A stretch of DNA of 64,000 nucleotides from Jaminaea rosea (GCF_003144245.1 NW_020289975.1:2933496-2997495), one strand, 5' to 3'; shown: positions 19,318-29,759, counted from the first letter of the stretch. Notes: generated by a model from the sequence alone, not told the origin. Numbers and translations: made by a program.

Positions 19318-21177
19318 TCATCCGAAGTTGAAACCAGGGTGGCCTCCCCTCCTGCCACCACCGCCGAAGCTAGCACCTCCTCCAGGGAAACCGCCTCCGC
19401 TACTGAAGCTCGCCCCACCACCGCCGGGGAATCCACCCATCCCGCCCATACCACCCATACCTCCCATTCCTCCCATACCACCCATCCCTCCCGCAGCACC
19501 AAAGAGCTCGCTCAAATCGACACCTCCCATTCCCCCCATGCCGCCCATGCCACCCATACCTCCTCCCGCAAAGGGGCTCTCACTCTCTGGATCCTCGGCG
19601 CCCGAGTCGTACCGTCTACGCTTCGTCGGGTCGCTCAGGATGTTGTACGCCTCGCCAATATCCTTGAACTTGGCTTCGTCCCCTCCCTTGTCGGGGTGAT
19701 GCAAGAGACTCTGCTTCCTGTACGCCTTCTTGATCTCTGAGTCCTCACAGTCCCTCTTCAGACCCAGGATCTTATAGTAGTCCTTGCGCAAGCTGCGCTT
19801 GTGAAGCATTTCAGCCTGCTGAAGCTCCTTACGCAACCCGCGAGCCGTTCCCTCCGGGTCGGGGTCGGAAGCGGGGGAGATGGAGTCGATTGCCTGCTTG
19901 AAGTCGCGGATTGAGGACTCGAAGTCATCGAGGGCGAGGTGGGCACGGGCGCGTGTGCGGAGGGCTTTGAGGTAGGACGAGTCGAGGGACAGGGTCGTGT
20001 CGCAGTCCTCTAGTGCTGGTGAGTAGGATTTGAGCTTGAGGTTGGCGGTGGCACGGTTGGAGAAGAGGGTCGCGCGGAGCATGCGTGATCCACCGGCCGT
20101 TGTAGGGGCGGTGACGCTTGAGAGGAGCGTGGACAGTGAATCACCCGACGAGGTCGTAGCCTCTGCGGCATCGCCATTCGTTTGCTCCCCATTCGCCTCG
20201 CCATCGCTTACCCCCAACTCCTTGAGCGCCTCGGTGTACTTGGCCTTGGCCGCCTCCCACTTGCCGCTCTTTGCCTCATTATTCCCCTCATCCTTCATCT
20301 TCTCGATCCTCCTCGCCAGCCTCATCAAGTCGCGCGCATCCCTCAGATCCGGGTCATTCCTCAGGGCAGCCTGGGCATGCTGCACGCACTTGGCTACATC
20401 TCCTTGGGCAAAGAGGATGCGGGCACGCAGCAGGAGAATCTCCGAGTCAGAAGGGTTGGAACGAAGCAGGTCGGTGACGCGGCTCGATGCCGTTTGGAGG
20501 GAGGAAGCGTTGCGGAGGAAGAGGAGAGAGATGGAAGCAACGCGCCAGGATGTTGGTGGGGACGGTACCAGGCCAGTGGAGGCAAGAAGCTTGTCCATTG
20601 CCATCGAGGCCATGCGTGGCTCCTTTGCCTTGACATCTCGGATCAAAGCATCCCAGTGCGCTTCGAGGCTGCGCAGCTGTTGAGAGAGGGTCTCGACTGC
20701 TCCTCGCTCTTCCTCTGGAGTCGAGGCCGTTGGCGAGAGGAGCTCGTCCAGCCGGCTTCGAGCTGAGGGAAAGTCGCCGCAGCCAATCGAGGCACGACAG
20801 AAGCGCAGCTGTGCCTTTGTGGTGGCAGAACCGCTGCTGGCCTCCTGCACTTCAATGGCTTTGCGACAGTCGTGGACGGCGTCTGAGTGGCGGTTCAGGG
20901 CCATGAGGGCGGCGGCGCGATTAAGATAGAGGGAGCCGTCGCTGGGCGAGGCCGACGAGGAAGAAGAAGCAGATGGCTCGGCATGTCCGTTGGGTCCATC
21001 ACCATTGGGAGCAGCATGCCCATTCTCCTTTGGCTGCGCCTGCGCCTTGAGATTGGCAATACGCTGCGCCTCCTCTTCATCAATGGCAGCATTGTACTTG
21101 TCCAGGGCAGCCGAGTACGACTTGGCTTTGAAGAGGTCGTTGCCCTCTGCTCTGAGCGAAGCCACGTCCGTCGTCAT
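19318..21177 (-). CDS. TPR and J-domain co-chaperone (DNAJC7-like)
   Basis: Single exon, 619 residues from the ATG at 21177. Several TPR-like helical repeats occupy residues ~1-455, starting SLRAEGNDLFKAKSYSAALDKYN. A J domain covers ~458-525 (DYYKILGL... with the HPD motif in HHPDKGGD), expected to stimulate Hsp70 ATPase activity. The TPR-then-J order is that of DNAJC7/TPR2 proteins, which bridge Hsp70 and Hsp90. The tail (~540-619) is made of Gly-Gly-Met repeats around VDLSELFGAAGG and ends in Gly/Phe-rich sequence. Upstream in-frame sequence to 21435 lacks a convincing start and overlaps the promoter of PUS1. Convergent with the septin gene, 270 bp apart. Confidence 0.9.
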   Translation of the reverse strand: MTTDVASLRAEGNDLFKAKSYSAALDKYNAAIDEEEAQRIANLKAQAQPKENGHAAPNGDGPNGHAEPSASSSSSASPSDGSLYLNRAAALMALNRHSDAVHDCRKAIEVQEASSGSATTKAQLRFCRASIGCGDFPSARSRLDELLSPTASTPEEERGAVETLSQQLRSLEAHWDALIRDVKAKEPRMASMAMDKLLASTGLVPSPPTSWRVASISLLFLRNASSLQTASSRVTDLLRSNPSDSEILLLRARILFAQGDVAKCVQHAQAALRNDPDLRDARDLMRLARRIEKMKDEGNNEAKSGKWEAAKAKYTEALKELGVSDGEANGEQTNGDAAEATTSSGDSLSTLLSSVTAPTTAGGSRMLRATLFSNRATANLKLKSYSPALEDCDTTLSLDSSYLKALRTRARAHLALDDFESSIRDFKQAIDSISPASDPDPEGTARGLRKELQQAEMLHKRSLRKDYYKILGLKRDCEDSEIKKAYRKQSLLHHPDKGGDEAKFKDIGEAYNILSDPTKRRRYDSGAEDPESESPFAGGGMGGMGGMGGMGGVDLSELFGAAGGMGGMGGMGGMGGMGGMGGFPGGGGASFSSGGGFPGGGASFGGGGRRGGHPGFNFG

Positions 21178-21502
21178 GCTGATGGTGGGTGAGGACGGTG
21201 ATTGGTCGTCGTCGTCGTCGAGGTCAGACGAGAAGTGGTTCGACGGGCCTTTCTCACTTGCACCCCGCCCGCGCCTCTCTCTGTCTGCGCGCCTTGGCCT
21301 GCTTCCGGTCGACAGGACGGAAGAAATTGAAAGTCGTCGCCGACGCGGATTGGCGGCATACAGGCAGCAGCACCCACACGCCATTGCTGCTAGCGTCTCG
21401 CCATCAACTTCACATTGAGACTCGTAGCCCATCACGGCTCTTCGACCTTCAGCACCCCGCTACAGCTGGCTCAGTCGACTCGTGGGATTCACTCGCTCCC
21501 TC
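21178..21502. promoter_or_regulatory. Divergent promoter, J-protein / PUS1
   Basis: 325 bp between divergent ATGs. A GTCGTC run occurs near 21205-21220. No recognised binding site. Confidence 0.35.
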
Positions 21503-23329
21503 ATGGCAGACTCAGACGCCGCGGCTGCTGCGCCGGCCAAGCGATCACCATCGCCCGCACCACCCTCTGCTACTCATGCGGCTGGCTCATCATCAAGCGC
21601 AGACGCCCCAAAGCAGAAGCGCCAACGCATCGATCGCCGCGGTGACGATTCGCGTGGTCAAGACAGCAATGACAACTCCTCGGGGGCCGCCGAAGGGGAG
21701 GTTCGCCTGCCTAAGCGACCCGTCGCCCTCCTCTTTGGGTACTGCGGCGTAGGCTACTCTGGGCTCCAAATCAACCCTGGCGTAAAGACGATCGAGGGAG
21801 ACATCTTTGACGTCCTATGCAACGCAGGCTGCGTATCAAAAGACAATGCTGTCAACCCGAACAAGGTCAGCCTGCAACGCTCCGCTCGAACCGATCGTGG
21901 TGTCCACGCTGCGGGCAATCTGCTCAACATGAAGTGCATCCTCAACCCTCCTGTCTCGCCGAGCGGGGAGATGAAGCCGCTGATCGCCTATCTCAACTCG
22001 CAGCTGCCGCCTTTGATCAGAATTTGGAATATCGTCAAAGTGCAGAGCAGCTTCAATGCGAGGAGTAGCTGCGATTCGAGGTACTACCAGTATTTGCTGC
22101 CTACCTACGTCTTCTTGCCGCCAAAGCCGGGATCCGCTATGTGGAAGATGTACAAGGAGTGGGAGAAGGAGGAGGAGGAGGGCGTGGGAGAGGAGGAAAA
22201 GAGGAGATTGCAACAGATTCTCTATCACCCTTTCTGGGCGGATGCATACGCGGCGTACAAGGAGAAGGAGGAGAAGGGTCCTGCCGCAAAGGAGGGAGAG
22301 GGAGAGGGTGAAGCTTCGGCGGCGACAGCGACATCAGCAGAGGACCCTACGGACGTCAAAGTGGACTCAGCCACCACCGATACTGCCCCTCCTCCTGCCG
22401 CGGACACCTCCCCTTTCAAAGCGGACACGATCCGCAAGAGAACCTATCGCCTCTCAACCGACCCTTCCCCCTACGGCGCCGAGCTTCTCCCGCGATTACG
22501 CACTCTCTGGTCCACCTTCCTCGGCACTCGCAACTTCCACAACTTCACAGTCGGCAAGCCCTTCAAGGACCCCTCGGCCAAGCGCGTAATGAAGAAGATG
22601 GAGATCTCCGACCCTTTCATCGTGGACAATACGGAGTATGTCAGCTTGACGTTGCATGGCCAATCGTTCATGCTGCATCAGATCAGAAAGATGGTAGGCT
22701 TGATCGTCATGCTCGCCCGTTCTCCCGCTCCGGGCCCCAAGCTGCTCAACGCAAGCCTAACGACGAAGGACAAGATTCACGTACCCAAGGCGCCCGCATT
22801 AGGCCTCTTGCTGAACAGTCCCGTCTTCGTAGGCTACAACGTCAAAGTGCGAGCGCACAATGCCCAGTTGGAGAAGATGCACAAGGAGGGCAAGATCGAC
22901 GAGACGAGAAAAGCAGACCAATGGCGCGAGGAGATCTCTTACGATCCTTTTAGGGCGGAGATGGAGGAGTTTAGGATGAGGCACATCTACCAGACCCAAT
23001 ACGAGACGGAGGAGAGGGAGGACGAGTTTGCTAAATGGCTCAACTATCTCGACTCCATCGTTGGGCCGGACTTTTTGTTCCTCAATCTCAAGGGGAATAT
23101 TCCGAAGGAATGCTTAGTGGGAGGTAATGCCGTCGGTGGGGGGAGTAGTGTGATGAAGGGACTGGGAAAGAGCGAGAGGGCCGAGAAGAGGAAGGAGAGG
23201 GATGCGGCACCTGCATCTGGGTCGATCGGAGAGGTGGCGAAGCAGGGCAACGATGAGGAGTACAAGGGCAGCGATGATGAAGATGAGGCACTTCCTGCTG
23301 GAGCAAAGGCGGCAGACTACGAGGGATAG
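21503..23329 (+). CDS. PUS1: tRNA pseudouridine synthase Pus1
   Basis: Single exon, 608 residues. TruA-family enzyme that isomerises uridines in tRNA and some other RNAs, mainly nuclear. The catalytic segment is SARTDRGVHAAGN with Asp131 as nucleophile. VALLFGYCGVGYSGLQ near residue 75 and YYQYLLPTYVF, RNFHNFTVGKPF and MLHQIRKMVGL are family landmarks. The N-terminal 70 residues are Ala/Ser/Pro-rich with a basic KRQRIDRR patch that could be a nuclear signal. An acidic, Glu-rich insertion lies at ~215-300, between the two halves of the catalytic domain. The acidic tail ends SDDEDEALPAGAKAADYEG. The ATG at 21503 is the first in frame. Convergent with SF3A1, 86 bp between stops. Confidence 0.93.
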   Translation: MADSDAAAAAPAKRSPSPAPPSATHAAGSSSSADAPKQKRQRIDRRGDDSRGQDSNDNSSGAAEGEVRLPKRPVALLFGYCGVGYSGLQINPGVKTIEGDIFDVLCNAGCVSKDNAVNPNKVSLQRSARTDRGVHAAGNLLNMKCILNPPVSPSGEMKPLIAYLNSQLPPLIRIWNIVKVQSSFNARSSCDSRYYQYLLPTYVFLPPKPGSAMWKMYKEWEKEEEEGVGEEEKRRLQQILYHPFWADAYAAYKEKEEKGPAAKEGEGEGEASAATATSAEDPTDVKVDSATTDTAPPPAADTSPFKADTIRKRTYRLSTDPSPYGAELLPRLRTLWSTFLGTRNFHNFTVGKPFKDPSAKRVMKKMEISDPFIVDNTEYVSLTLHGQSFMLHQIRKMVGLIVMLARSPAPGPKLLNASLTTKDKIHVPKAPALGLLLNSPVFVGYNVKVRAHNAQLEKMHKEGKIDETRKADQWREEISYDPFRAEMEEFRMRHIYQTQYETEEREDEFAKWLNYLDSIVGPDFLFLNLKGNIPKECLVGGNAVGGGSSVMKGLGKSERAEKRKERDAAPASGSIGEVAKQGNDEEYKGSDDEDEALPAGAKAADYEG

Positions 23330-23415
23330 ACGCGTCGGGTCTTATCAAGCTTTCGAGCATGCAATCGGCATCATCATTGTATCGTATCGTACATGGCGTC
23401 TGCGCTCGCCCGCCT

Positions 23416-25743
23416 TCACTTGACGATAACCTCGATCTCCCCTTGCTCGCCACCCCCACCCGGCTCATTCGAGGGCTGGAAGCCCAACTCGCCCAATGTC
23501 TGCTTCAGAGTCAGCATCTTCCCCGTACTAACCATCTTCAACTTCAAGCGACTAGCTCCCGTATTCGGGAAGCACTCCGCCTGACAACGGTCACGCAACG
23601 TAGCGACCGTCGTGCTCGGTTGAAGGTCCGAGTAGGTCTGGGTGCGAGAGAGGGAGGGGAGCGAGAGGGTGACAGATAGGGCAGAGGGAGCTGCTTGCTG
23701 TTGGGGAGGGCCCCAGCCGGTCCCCGCTGGTGGGTAGCCCTGCGGTGGTTGGTGGTGGTGCTGCTGCTGCTGTTGCTGCTGCGGCTGGCCATACTGACCT
23801 GGTTGGCCGTACTGTCCAGTCTGCACCCCCACTTGAATCGGGACCGGCCCGCCGTGCGCCCCCTCGTACGCCATGCGCTGCGCCGGCGGAGGATACATGT
23901 TGCCCTGCGGGTACATCTCCTCCGCCGGCCTTTTCATGCCCGCCGGTCCACCAGCTGTATAGTTTACGGGTGCGGAAGAGGCGTCGGCGCCGACCACATG
24001 CTCCGGCTCTGGGTACGCCTGTGGCTGCTGTGGTGGCTCTGGAGTAGCCTGTGCCTCCCCACCTTCCTGACCGGGCACACGAGGACCAATACTCTGCGTG
24101 TCCTTTTGCGGGAAACGTTGCTCCATCTCCTTCGCCCGCTGCTCAACCAGGTCCGTACGATTGAACTCATCCATCGTCCTCCCCCTGCTAGCAGCATGTC
24201 CATCCCAGACCAGCTTCTCCCTCTCTCTCGCCCTTTTCCTTTCCTCTTCCTCTCGTTCTCGCAGCGTCCCCTCCTGCTCTTGCAGACCGAAGATGTCGCG
24301 CCTCGCTCCGGCGAAGGAGCGCAGGAATTTCGCAGGGTCAGCCCCTTGGGTGAGGGCGGCTTGCTGAGCAATGCGCGACTCGAGCTCGGCGCGTTGCGAG
24401 CGGTAGGCAGGGTTGAGGAGCTCGATGCGGACATGCTCGTCGAGCTCGGAGGTGGGGATTTGTTGGTGGCAGATGGGGCAGGACGTTGTTTGCTGCGCGG
24501 AGGCGGCTTGGCGTTGTGCGAGGGTCTTGGGGACATAGTCTTTGCGGATTTTGATGTTGCTTGGTGGGGCTGATGCGGGAGGCTTCGAAGGGTTGCTCGC
24601 CGATGCTGAGGGCTGCGCTTGTTGCGATGCTTTCTCGCCTTCATCCTCACTGCCACTATCCATCTGCATCTCCTCGGCTCCGCCCTGCCCATTCGCCTCT
24701 GGCGCATCCTCCTCGGCGGGCTCCTCGCCCCCGCCCTGCTCCATGATCATAGCCGCCATCCTCTTCTGCGCCATCGTCATGTTCTCGACATCCCTCAGCG
24801 ACATTGGTACGGGCAAGTCAATGTGTGCGTCCGTCTCGGTGATCTCGACCGTAGAGACGACGACAAAGTCTTGCCAATCGATCTGATTGAACGCAGCTCG
24901 CTCCTCCTCCTCCTCGTCCGCCCGCTTTTTGCGACGTTGCTCTGCCCATTTGTTGTAGGCTGCACGACGGCGAGCTTCAGCGAGAACTAACTGACGTGGC
25001 CCGCCTGCGCCCATACCCGTTTTGCTCGTCGAAGCGACGGGGCCTGCCTCGCTGCCGCCGCTGCCGCCGATCTGCTCGAGGAGGTCCTTGGGCGGCTCGA
25101 GTACAAGTCTGTACTGCTCGACGAGCCGATTGAAGAAGCCGAAGAGACTATGAGATGGGCGTAGGAACTCAAATTGGTAGCTGCGCGCCTCTCGTTCGAG
25201 GAGGGCAGTGGCGAATGCTGGGCCTTTGCGGGCGACGAAGAGGGCTGTGAGCTTGAGGACATCCAGGTCTACGGCGGTGATGTTGGGGAGGTCTGTGGTG
25301 AAGAGTAGAGGGCGAGGCTCTGGAGGTGCAGATGATGATGGGTCTTGCAGGAGAGCATTTGCTGCATCCTGGGGTGCACCGGAAGCCGTCGTCATGAGCT
25401 GCCCTTGACCTGGTCCATCCGCTGTTGCTAGAGGGCCAGTGCCATCTCGTATTGCCTCGATCCTAGCACGGTAGTATGCATTAAAGGCATCGCCATCGTT
25501 GAGAAAGGCAAACTTGGTGTTTGCTCTCTCATCGCCTTTGATCTTTGACTCGAACGTCGCACCATTACGAGCGACAAAGGTGGCCGTCTTGTCAACGATG
25601 GAACGAATGTCCGGCGGCGGGTAGATGAGGCCGCCCGTCGAGAACTTTGGCTTCGAGGCCGCGCTGGTGGAAGCTTCTGCCACCTCGTCGACATCCTCGA
25701 CTGTGGCGCCCTTCGACGGCGGTGGCAGCTCGAGGGCTGGCAT
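23416..25743 (-). CDS. SF3A1: Splicing factor 3A subunit 1 (Prp21/SF3A1)
   Basis: Single exon, 775 residues from the ATG at 25743. Component of the SF3a complex of U2 snRNP, needed for branch-site recognition in pre-mRNA splicing. Two SURP modules are visible: residues ~47-92 (IRSIVDKTATFVARNGATFE) and ~165-215 (LKLTALFVARKGPAF). A central PRP21-like segment follows (INQIDWQDFVVVSTVEI-like, ~315-345), then a short Cys pair CPICHQQIP, a charged helix and a Pro/Gln-rich region with a Gln run. The last ~80 residues (LSVTLSLPSLSRTQTYSD to IEVIVK) are a ubiquitin-like fold, as in metazoan SF3A1; budding-yeast Prp21 lacks it. Shares a 206-bp divergent promoter with the IleRS gene. Confidence 0.92.
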   Translation of the reverse strand: MPALELPPPSKGATVEDVDEVAEASTSAASKPKFSTGGLIYPPPDIRSIVDKTATFVARNGATFESKIKGDERANTKFAFLNDGDAFNAYYRARIEAIRDGTGPLATADGPGQGQLMTTASGAPQDAANALLQDPSSSAPPEPRPLLFTTDLPNITAVDLDVLKLTALFVARKGPAFATALLEREARSYQFEFLRPSHSLFGFFNRLVEQYRLVLEPPKDLLEQIGGSGGSEAGPVASTSKTGMGAGGPRQLVLAEARRRAAYNKWAEQRRKKRADEEEEERAAFNQIDWQDFVVVSTVEITETDAHIDLPVPMSLRDVENMTMAQKRMAAMIMEQGGGEEPAEEDAPEANGQGGAEEMQMDSGSEDEGEKASQQAQPSASASNPSKPPASAPPSNIKIRKDYVPKTLAQRQAASAQQTTSCPICHQQIPTSELDEHVRIELLNPAYRSQRAELESRIAQQAALTQGADPAKFLRSFAGARRDIFGLQEQEGTLREREEEERKRAREREKLVWDGHAASRGRTMDEFNRTDLVEQRAKEMEQRFPQKDTQSIGPRVPGQEGGEAQATPEPPQQPQAYPEPEHVVGADASSAPVNYTAGGPAGMKRPAEEMYPQGNMYPPPAQRMAYEGAHGGPVPIQVGVQTGQYGQPGQYGQPQQQQQQQHHHQPPQGYPPAGTGWGPPQQQAAPSALSVTLSLPSLSRTQTYSDLQPSTTVATLRDRCQAECFPNTGASRLKLKMVSTGKMLTLKQTLGELGFQPSNEPGGGGEQGEIEVIVK

Positions 25744-25949
25744 CCTTGAGTGGTGGATGGGAAGATGCAGTGATGGAGTCGCAAGACAAGCTGCCCGCTC
25801 ACACTCTGTCCGCTGCCGCCCTCCTCCCGCTCGCTCGCGCAGTCCGGCAGAAAAGTTGGTCCGCGTCGTTGATTCATGGCCCGAGCGGATCGTGCCTGGC
25901 ACTCCTTCTTCTCTGCCACTCGAGCGCATACAGCCAGCGGGAAAGGTCC
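25744..25949. promoter_or_regulatory. Short divergent promoter, SF3A1 / IleRS
   Basis: 206 bp between divergent ATGs; must carry both transcription starts. No TATA box or named site seen. Confidence 0.35.
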
Positions 25950-28900
25950 ATGGTTCTCGGCCTCAGCAGGGCAGGCTCATCGCTGCGAGCATCAGCAACA
26001 TGTCACTGTGGCTCGTCCACGCTGGTCTCGCTCCAGTCCCTCGCCAGGCCAGGTGGGGGACGCCTCATCCTCGCTCGACGACTCCATAGCAGTCCCTCCT
26101 CCCTCGCACGTCGCAATGAGCATCAATCAACGCTCAACCTTCCCAAGACCGCTTTCGCCATGCGAGCAAATGCGGCAGCGCGTGATCACCTCTTTTCCCG
26201 TCGAACAAATGAAAATCTCTATCGTTGGCAGCGCTCCCACTTGCCTGCCACGCATGAATGGCATCTCCAAGACGGTCCGCCCTACGCGAATGGCTCGCTA
26301 CACATGGGTCATGCCCTCAACAAGATCCTCAAGGACATTGTGAATCGCTATCAACTACTACGCGGACGCCGTGTTCTGTACAAGCCCGGATGGGACACGC
26401 ATGGTCTCCCTATCGAGCTCAAAGTCTTTTCGCAGCCACAACTCAAGGACACGACCGCACGCTCTGCCGATCCACTCCTCGTCAGACGGCTGGCCAGGGA
26501 GTTTGCGCAGAGCCAGGTGGACAGGCAGCGTGAAGAGTTCAAGGAGTTTGGTATCATGGCAGATTGGGAGGAGACGTACCACACCTTCGATGCCGAGTAC
26601 GAGAGCAGGCAGCTCGAGGTCTTCGCAAAGATGGTCGAGAAGGGCTTGGTCTATCGGGCGCATCGGCCGGTCTACTATTCGCCGACCACGCGTACGGCGC
26701 TTGCTGAGGCAGAGCTGGAATACAATGACGCGCACGAAGCTAGGAGCGTCTTTGTGCGCTTTCCACTCGTCAAGGTGGGGACGCAGTTGATGGAGGCGAT
26801 CAAGGGCTCGCGCGAGGCAAGCGAGGCAGTGCAAGCAGGAAAGGTGGATGCCATCATCTGGACCACGACGCCTTGGTCCCTGCCGGGTAACATGGCGCTG
26901 GCCGTCAATCCCGAAATGGAATACTCGATTGTACGGTCGAAGCTGCACGGCTACATGATCGTGGCCGCAAATCGCGTCGAGTACCTCTCGCAGCGTAGGG
27001 CTGGGGCGGTCGTCGAGGTGAGCGACCCCAGCAGCAGTAAAGGCAGCAAGAAGAGGCCTGATACACGGCCAGAGATTGGTCGACTCGAGGTTCTGGCTAC
27101 CTTTTCTGGATCAACGCTCATTGGCTCGTCCTACCGACCTCCCTTTGACAGCAGGGAGCGGCCCATCCTGCCCGCAGACTACGTCACCGACGATTCCGGC
27201 ACAGGGCTGGTCCACACGGCCGCGGCGCATGGCCTGGACGACTATCACCTCTGCGCCAAGCATGGCCTGCTCGACGATGTCGGAGGCAAAGACGGCTCCA
27301 CCTCCAACAACACCCACAGCAGTGCCTCTGCCTCCCCTCTAAGCCCAATCGACCTCGACGGTCGCTTCACCTCCTCCCTTTCCTCCATGATCCCTGGTCT
27401 CGCTGGCCAACCCGCCCTAGGCTCCGGCACACCCTTAATCATCTCCCACCTCTCTACCTCAGGATCCCTCCTTGCTGAGCAGCGCATCACACATCGATAC
27501 CCATATGACTGGCGCTCCAAGCAACCAGTCATGATGCTCGCCACCGATCAGTGGTTCGTGGATGTTGAACCTCTCAAGCCTCTGGCGCGTCAGGCGCTGG
27601 AGAACGTCGAGTTTGTGCCGGACAGCAGAGGTGCGCGGGAGAGACTGGCGCGAATCATTGAGTCAAGGACCGAGTGGTGCGTGTCACGACAGAGGGCTTG
27701 GGGAGTGCCTTTGCCGGTCGTGTACGAGGAGGCGACAGATGGACAGAGGATCCCGCTTTTGACGCCAGAGAATGTCAGGCATATCGCCGACCTGCTGAGA
27801 GAGAAGGGAACCGACTACTGGTGGTCCGGCGAGGCAGAGCAATTCGTGGCCCCGCAGTATCGCGCAGAGGGGAAGCGATGGACAAAAGGCACCGACACTT
27901 TGGACGTATGGTTCGACTCTGGCGTCTCGTGGCTCGGATCGGGCGCTCGTACTGTGGGCGATGAGGAGACACCGGCCGATCTCTACCTCGAAGGAACTGA
28001 CCAGCATCGCGGCTGGTTCCAGTCTTCTCTCCTCACAAAGCTAGCCCACTCCTCCCACTCCTCCACCTCACCTCCCGCCGCGCCGTTTAAGCGCATCGCA
28101 ACGCACGGCTTCGTGCAAAATTCGGCGGGGGAGAAGATGAGCAAGTCTTTGAACAACTTCCTCGGTCCTCTGCCCTTCATCAAAGGCGGGGAGAACAAGG
28201 CCACCGAGCCCGCCTGGGGATCAGACGTGCTGCGCTTCTGGGCCGCGGGGGTCAGTTGTTGGGGAGAGGATGCGAGGGTTGGATGGTTGACAATCAAGCA
28301 TGCTGGGGAGGGGTTGCGCAAGCTGCGTAACACGCTGCGCTTCTTGCTCGCCAATCTACCACCTAGCAGGGTGGAGGAGAGCGCTTCGACGGCGCTGCTG
28401 GAGAGGGAGTCGATTCGCTCCCACCTCACCCTGCTGGATAAGCACGTCCTTTCCTCCCTGACCTTCCTGAGCACAGAGTGCCAGGCATGCTACGAACAGC
28501 TCGACTACCCAGGCGTGGTGAGACGCCTCTCCCATTTCGCGAACACGACGTTGAGCAATGTCTACTTTGCCGTTGTGAAGGACACGCTCTATGCTGATGC
28601 ACCCGAGGGGCCCAGAAGGCTAGCAGCATTGGCAGTCTGCGAAGAGGCGCTGCGTACGATTAGTAGCGCTCTTGCGCCTATTGCGCCCAATCTTGTGGAG
28701 GAGGCTCATCATTACTCTCAAGGGGCCGAGGCGGACCCGCCCTCGAAATGGGAAGGCAGCGAGGTGGAGCCTAGTTTCTTCCACGGCGGGTGGCGTGAGG
28801 TGCGCGAGGCCCGTCGATGGAGAGAGGAGGATGCTCGTCCTGCCGGAGCAAAGCTACTTGAAGTGCGAGACGCGGTCCTGAAGCTCGTGGCGGCGAGGCC

Positions 28901-29267
28901 CAAGGAGGAAGCAGGAGGGAGCAGTGCAGCGTACGACGTCTTGTTGGGCTTGACCCGCAGTGAGAGTGAGGGCGACGAGATGAGAGCGCATGAGGTGGTG
29001 CGCTCCCTCTCTCACGATGATCTCGCGGAGACTTTCATTGCTGCGAGTGTCGAGGTCATAGAGGGTGAGGCGCAGACGAACGAGGAGAAGCTCACCGTAG
29101 ACGGTGTCACGGTCTGGGTCCGACCAACGCACAACGTCAAGTGTCCACGATGCTGGCGCTTTGCGGTAACCGTGGAGGAGCAGAGCAGGAAGGGTGAGGA
29201 TGCATTGTGCGGACGATGTACTGACGTCTTGGAGGAGAAGGCGCAAGGAGAGAGCGAGGCGCGTTGA
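25950..29267 (+). CDS. ISM1: Isoleucyl-tRNA synthetase, mitochondrial
   Basis: Single exon, 1105 residues. Class I synthetase charging tRNA-Ile. HIGH motif is HMGH (118-121) in DGPPYANGSLHMGHALNK; the KMSKS loop is intact near residue 729 (GEKMSKSLNNF). The CP1 editing region follows TTPWSLPGNMALAVNPE. The C-terminus has a zinc-finger-like Cys set, CPRC near 1063 and CGRC near 1086, typical of bacterial-type IleRS. That type plus an N-terminal Arg/Ser-rich stretch (LARRLHSSPSSLARR) indicates the mitochondrial enzyme. The ATG at 25950 gives this presequence; a second Met at residue 71 could start a shorter form. A Ser/Asn-rich insertion near 448-465 lies in the editing domain. Confidence 0.95.
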   Translation: MVLGLSRAGSSLRASATCHCGSSTLVSLQSLARPGGGRLILARRLHSSPSSLARRNEHQSTLNLPKTAFAMRANAAARDHLFSRRTNENLYRWQRSHLPATHEWHLQDGPPYANGSLHMGHALNKILKDIVNRYQLLRGRRVLYKPGWDTHGLPIELKVFSQPQLKDTTARSADPLLVRRLAREFAQSQVDRQREEFKEFGIMADWEETYHTFDAEYESRQLEVFAKMVEKGLVYRAHRPVYYSPTTRTALAEAELEYNDAHEARSVFVRFPLVKVGTQLMEAIKGSREASEAVQAGKVDAIIWTTTPWSLPGNMALAVNPEMEYSIVRSKLHGYMIVAANRVEYLSQRRAGAVVEVSDPSSSKGSKKRPDTRPEIGRLEVLATFSGSTLIGSSYRPPFDSRERPILPADYVTDDSGTGLVHTAAAHGLDDYHLCAKHGLLDDVGGKDGSTSNNTHSSASASPLSPIDLDGRFTSSLSSMIPGLAGQPALGSGTPLIISHLSTSGSLLAEQRITHRYPYDWRSKQPVMMLATDQWFVDVEPLKPLARQALENVEFVPDSRGARERLARIIESRTEWCVSRQRAWGVPLPVVYEEATDGQRIPLLTPENVRHIADLLREKGTDYWWSGEAEQFVAPQYRAEGKRWTKGTDTLDVWFDSGVSWLGSGARTVGDEETPADLYLEGTDQHRGWFQSSLLTKLAHSSHSSTSPPAAPFKRIATHGFVQNSAGEKMSKSLNNFLGPLPFIKGGENKATEPAWGSDVLRFWAAGVSCWGEDARVGWLTIKHAGEGLRKLRNTLRFLLANLPPSRVEESASTALLERESIRSHLTLLDKHVLSSLTFLSTECQACYEQLDYPGVVRRLSHFANTTLSNVYFAVVKDTLYADAPEGPRRLAALAVCEEALRTISSALAPIAPNLVEEAHHYSQGAEADPPSKWEGSEVEPSFFHGGWREVREARRWREEDARPAGAKLLEVRDAVLKLVAARPKEEAGGSSAAYDVLLGLTRSESEGDEMRAHEVVRSLSHDDLAETFIAASVEVIEGEAQTNEEKLTVDGVTVWVRPTHNVKCPRCWRFAVTVEEQSRKGEDALCGRCTDVLEEKAQGESEAR

Positions 29268-29759
29268 GAGGTCAGTGCTGAGGGCACCGTGGATCGTCAC
29301 CACTTGCCTCGTAGATGGACATGTTCAAATGACCATAGATAGAATTAAAGCTCAAAAGAGCATCTCAGATGAGGCAAGCAAGAGCAAGTGTGAAAGGTTG
29401 ACGCAGACGAAGGACAAGGTGCGAAGAACGAAGGACGAAGGACGAAGGACGAAGAACGAGGGGCGACGGACAATGCTGCGACGACGAAAAGGAAACTGCA
29501 GAGAGTGCGATACGGTGCAACCAGCTGTGCACGTCGACCGGGCTGATACAGAGGATGTTGAGGGGACTACAGAAGCATTTGGGTGAGCATGGGCAGGTGC
29601 AGGTGCGGGTGCAGGTGCACAGCAGGTTCGCGGTTGGTGAGCAGCTGAATGGGTAGCAAGGAGGTGATTGCGTGGGGCAACTTGGTATAAAAAGTGTGAT
29701 GTGCCGGGTCGAGACCAGGATGGTGGGTGATCTCGCGTGCTGAGTGCTTGGTGCTTGAC
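29268..29759. other. Spacer with two minisatellites
   Basis: 492 bp between convergent IleRS and CDC25 ends. It contains about five 7-bp units GAAGGAC/GAAGAAC (29423-29457) and four GCAGGT-type hexamers (29593-29616). No gene seen. Confidence 0.6.

Noticed and set aside
21178-21435. N-terminal extension of the J-protein
   Set aside because: Its Cys- and Arg-rich sequence does not fit the family and lies in the promoter shared with PUS1; the ATG at 21177 starts just before the TPR region.
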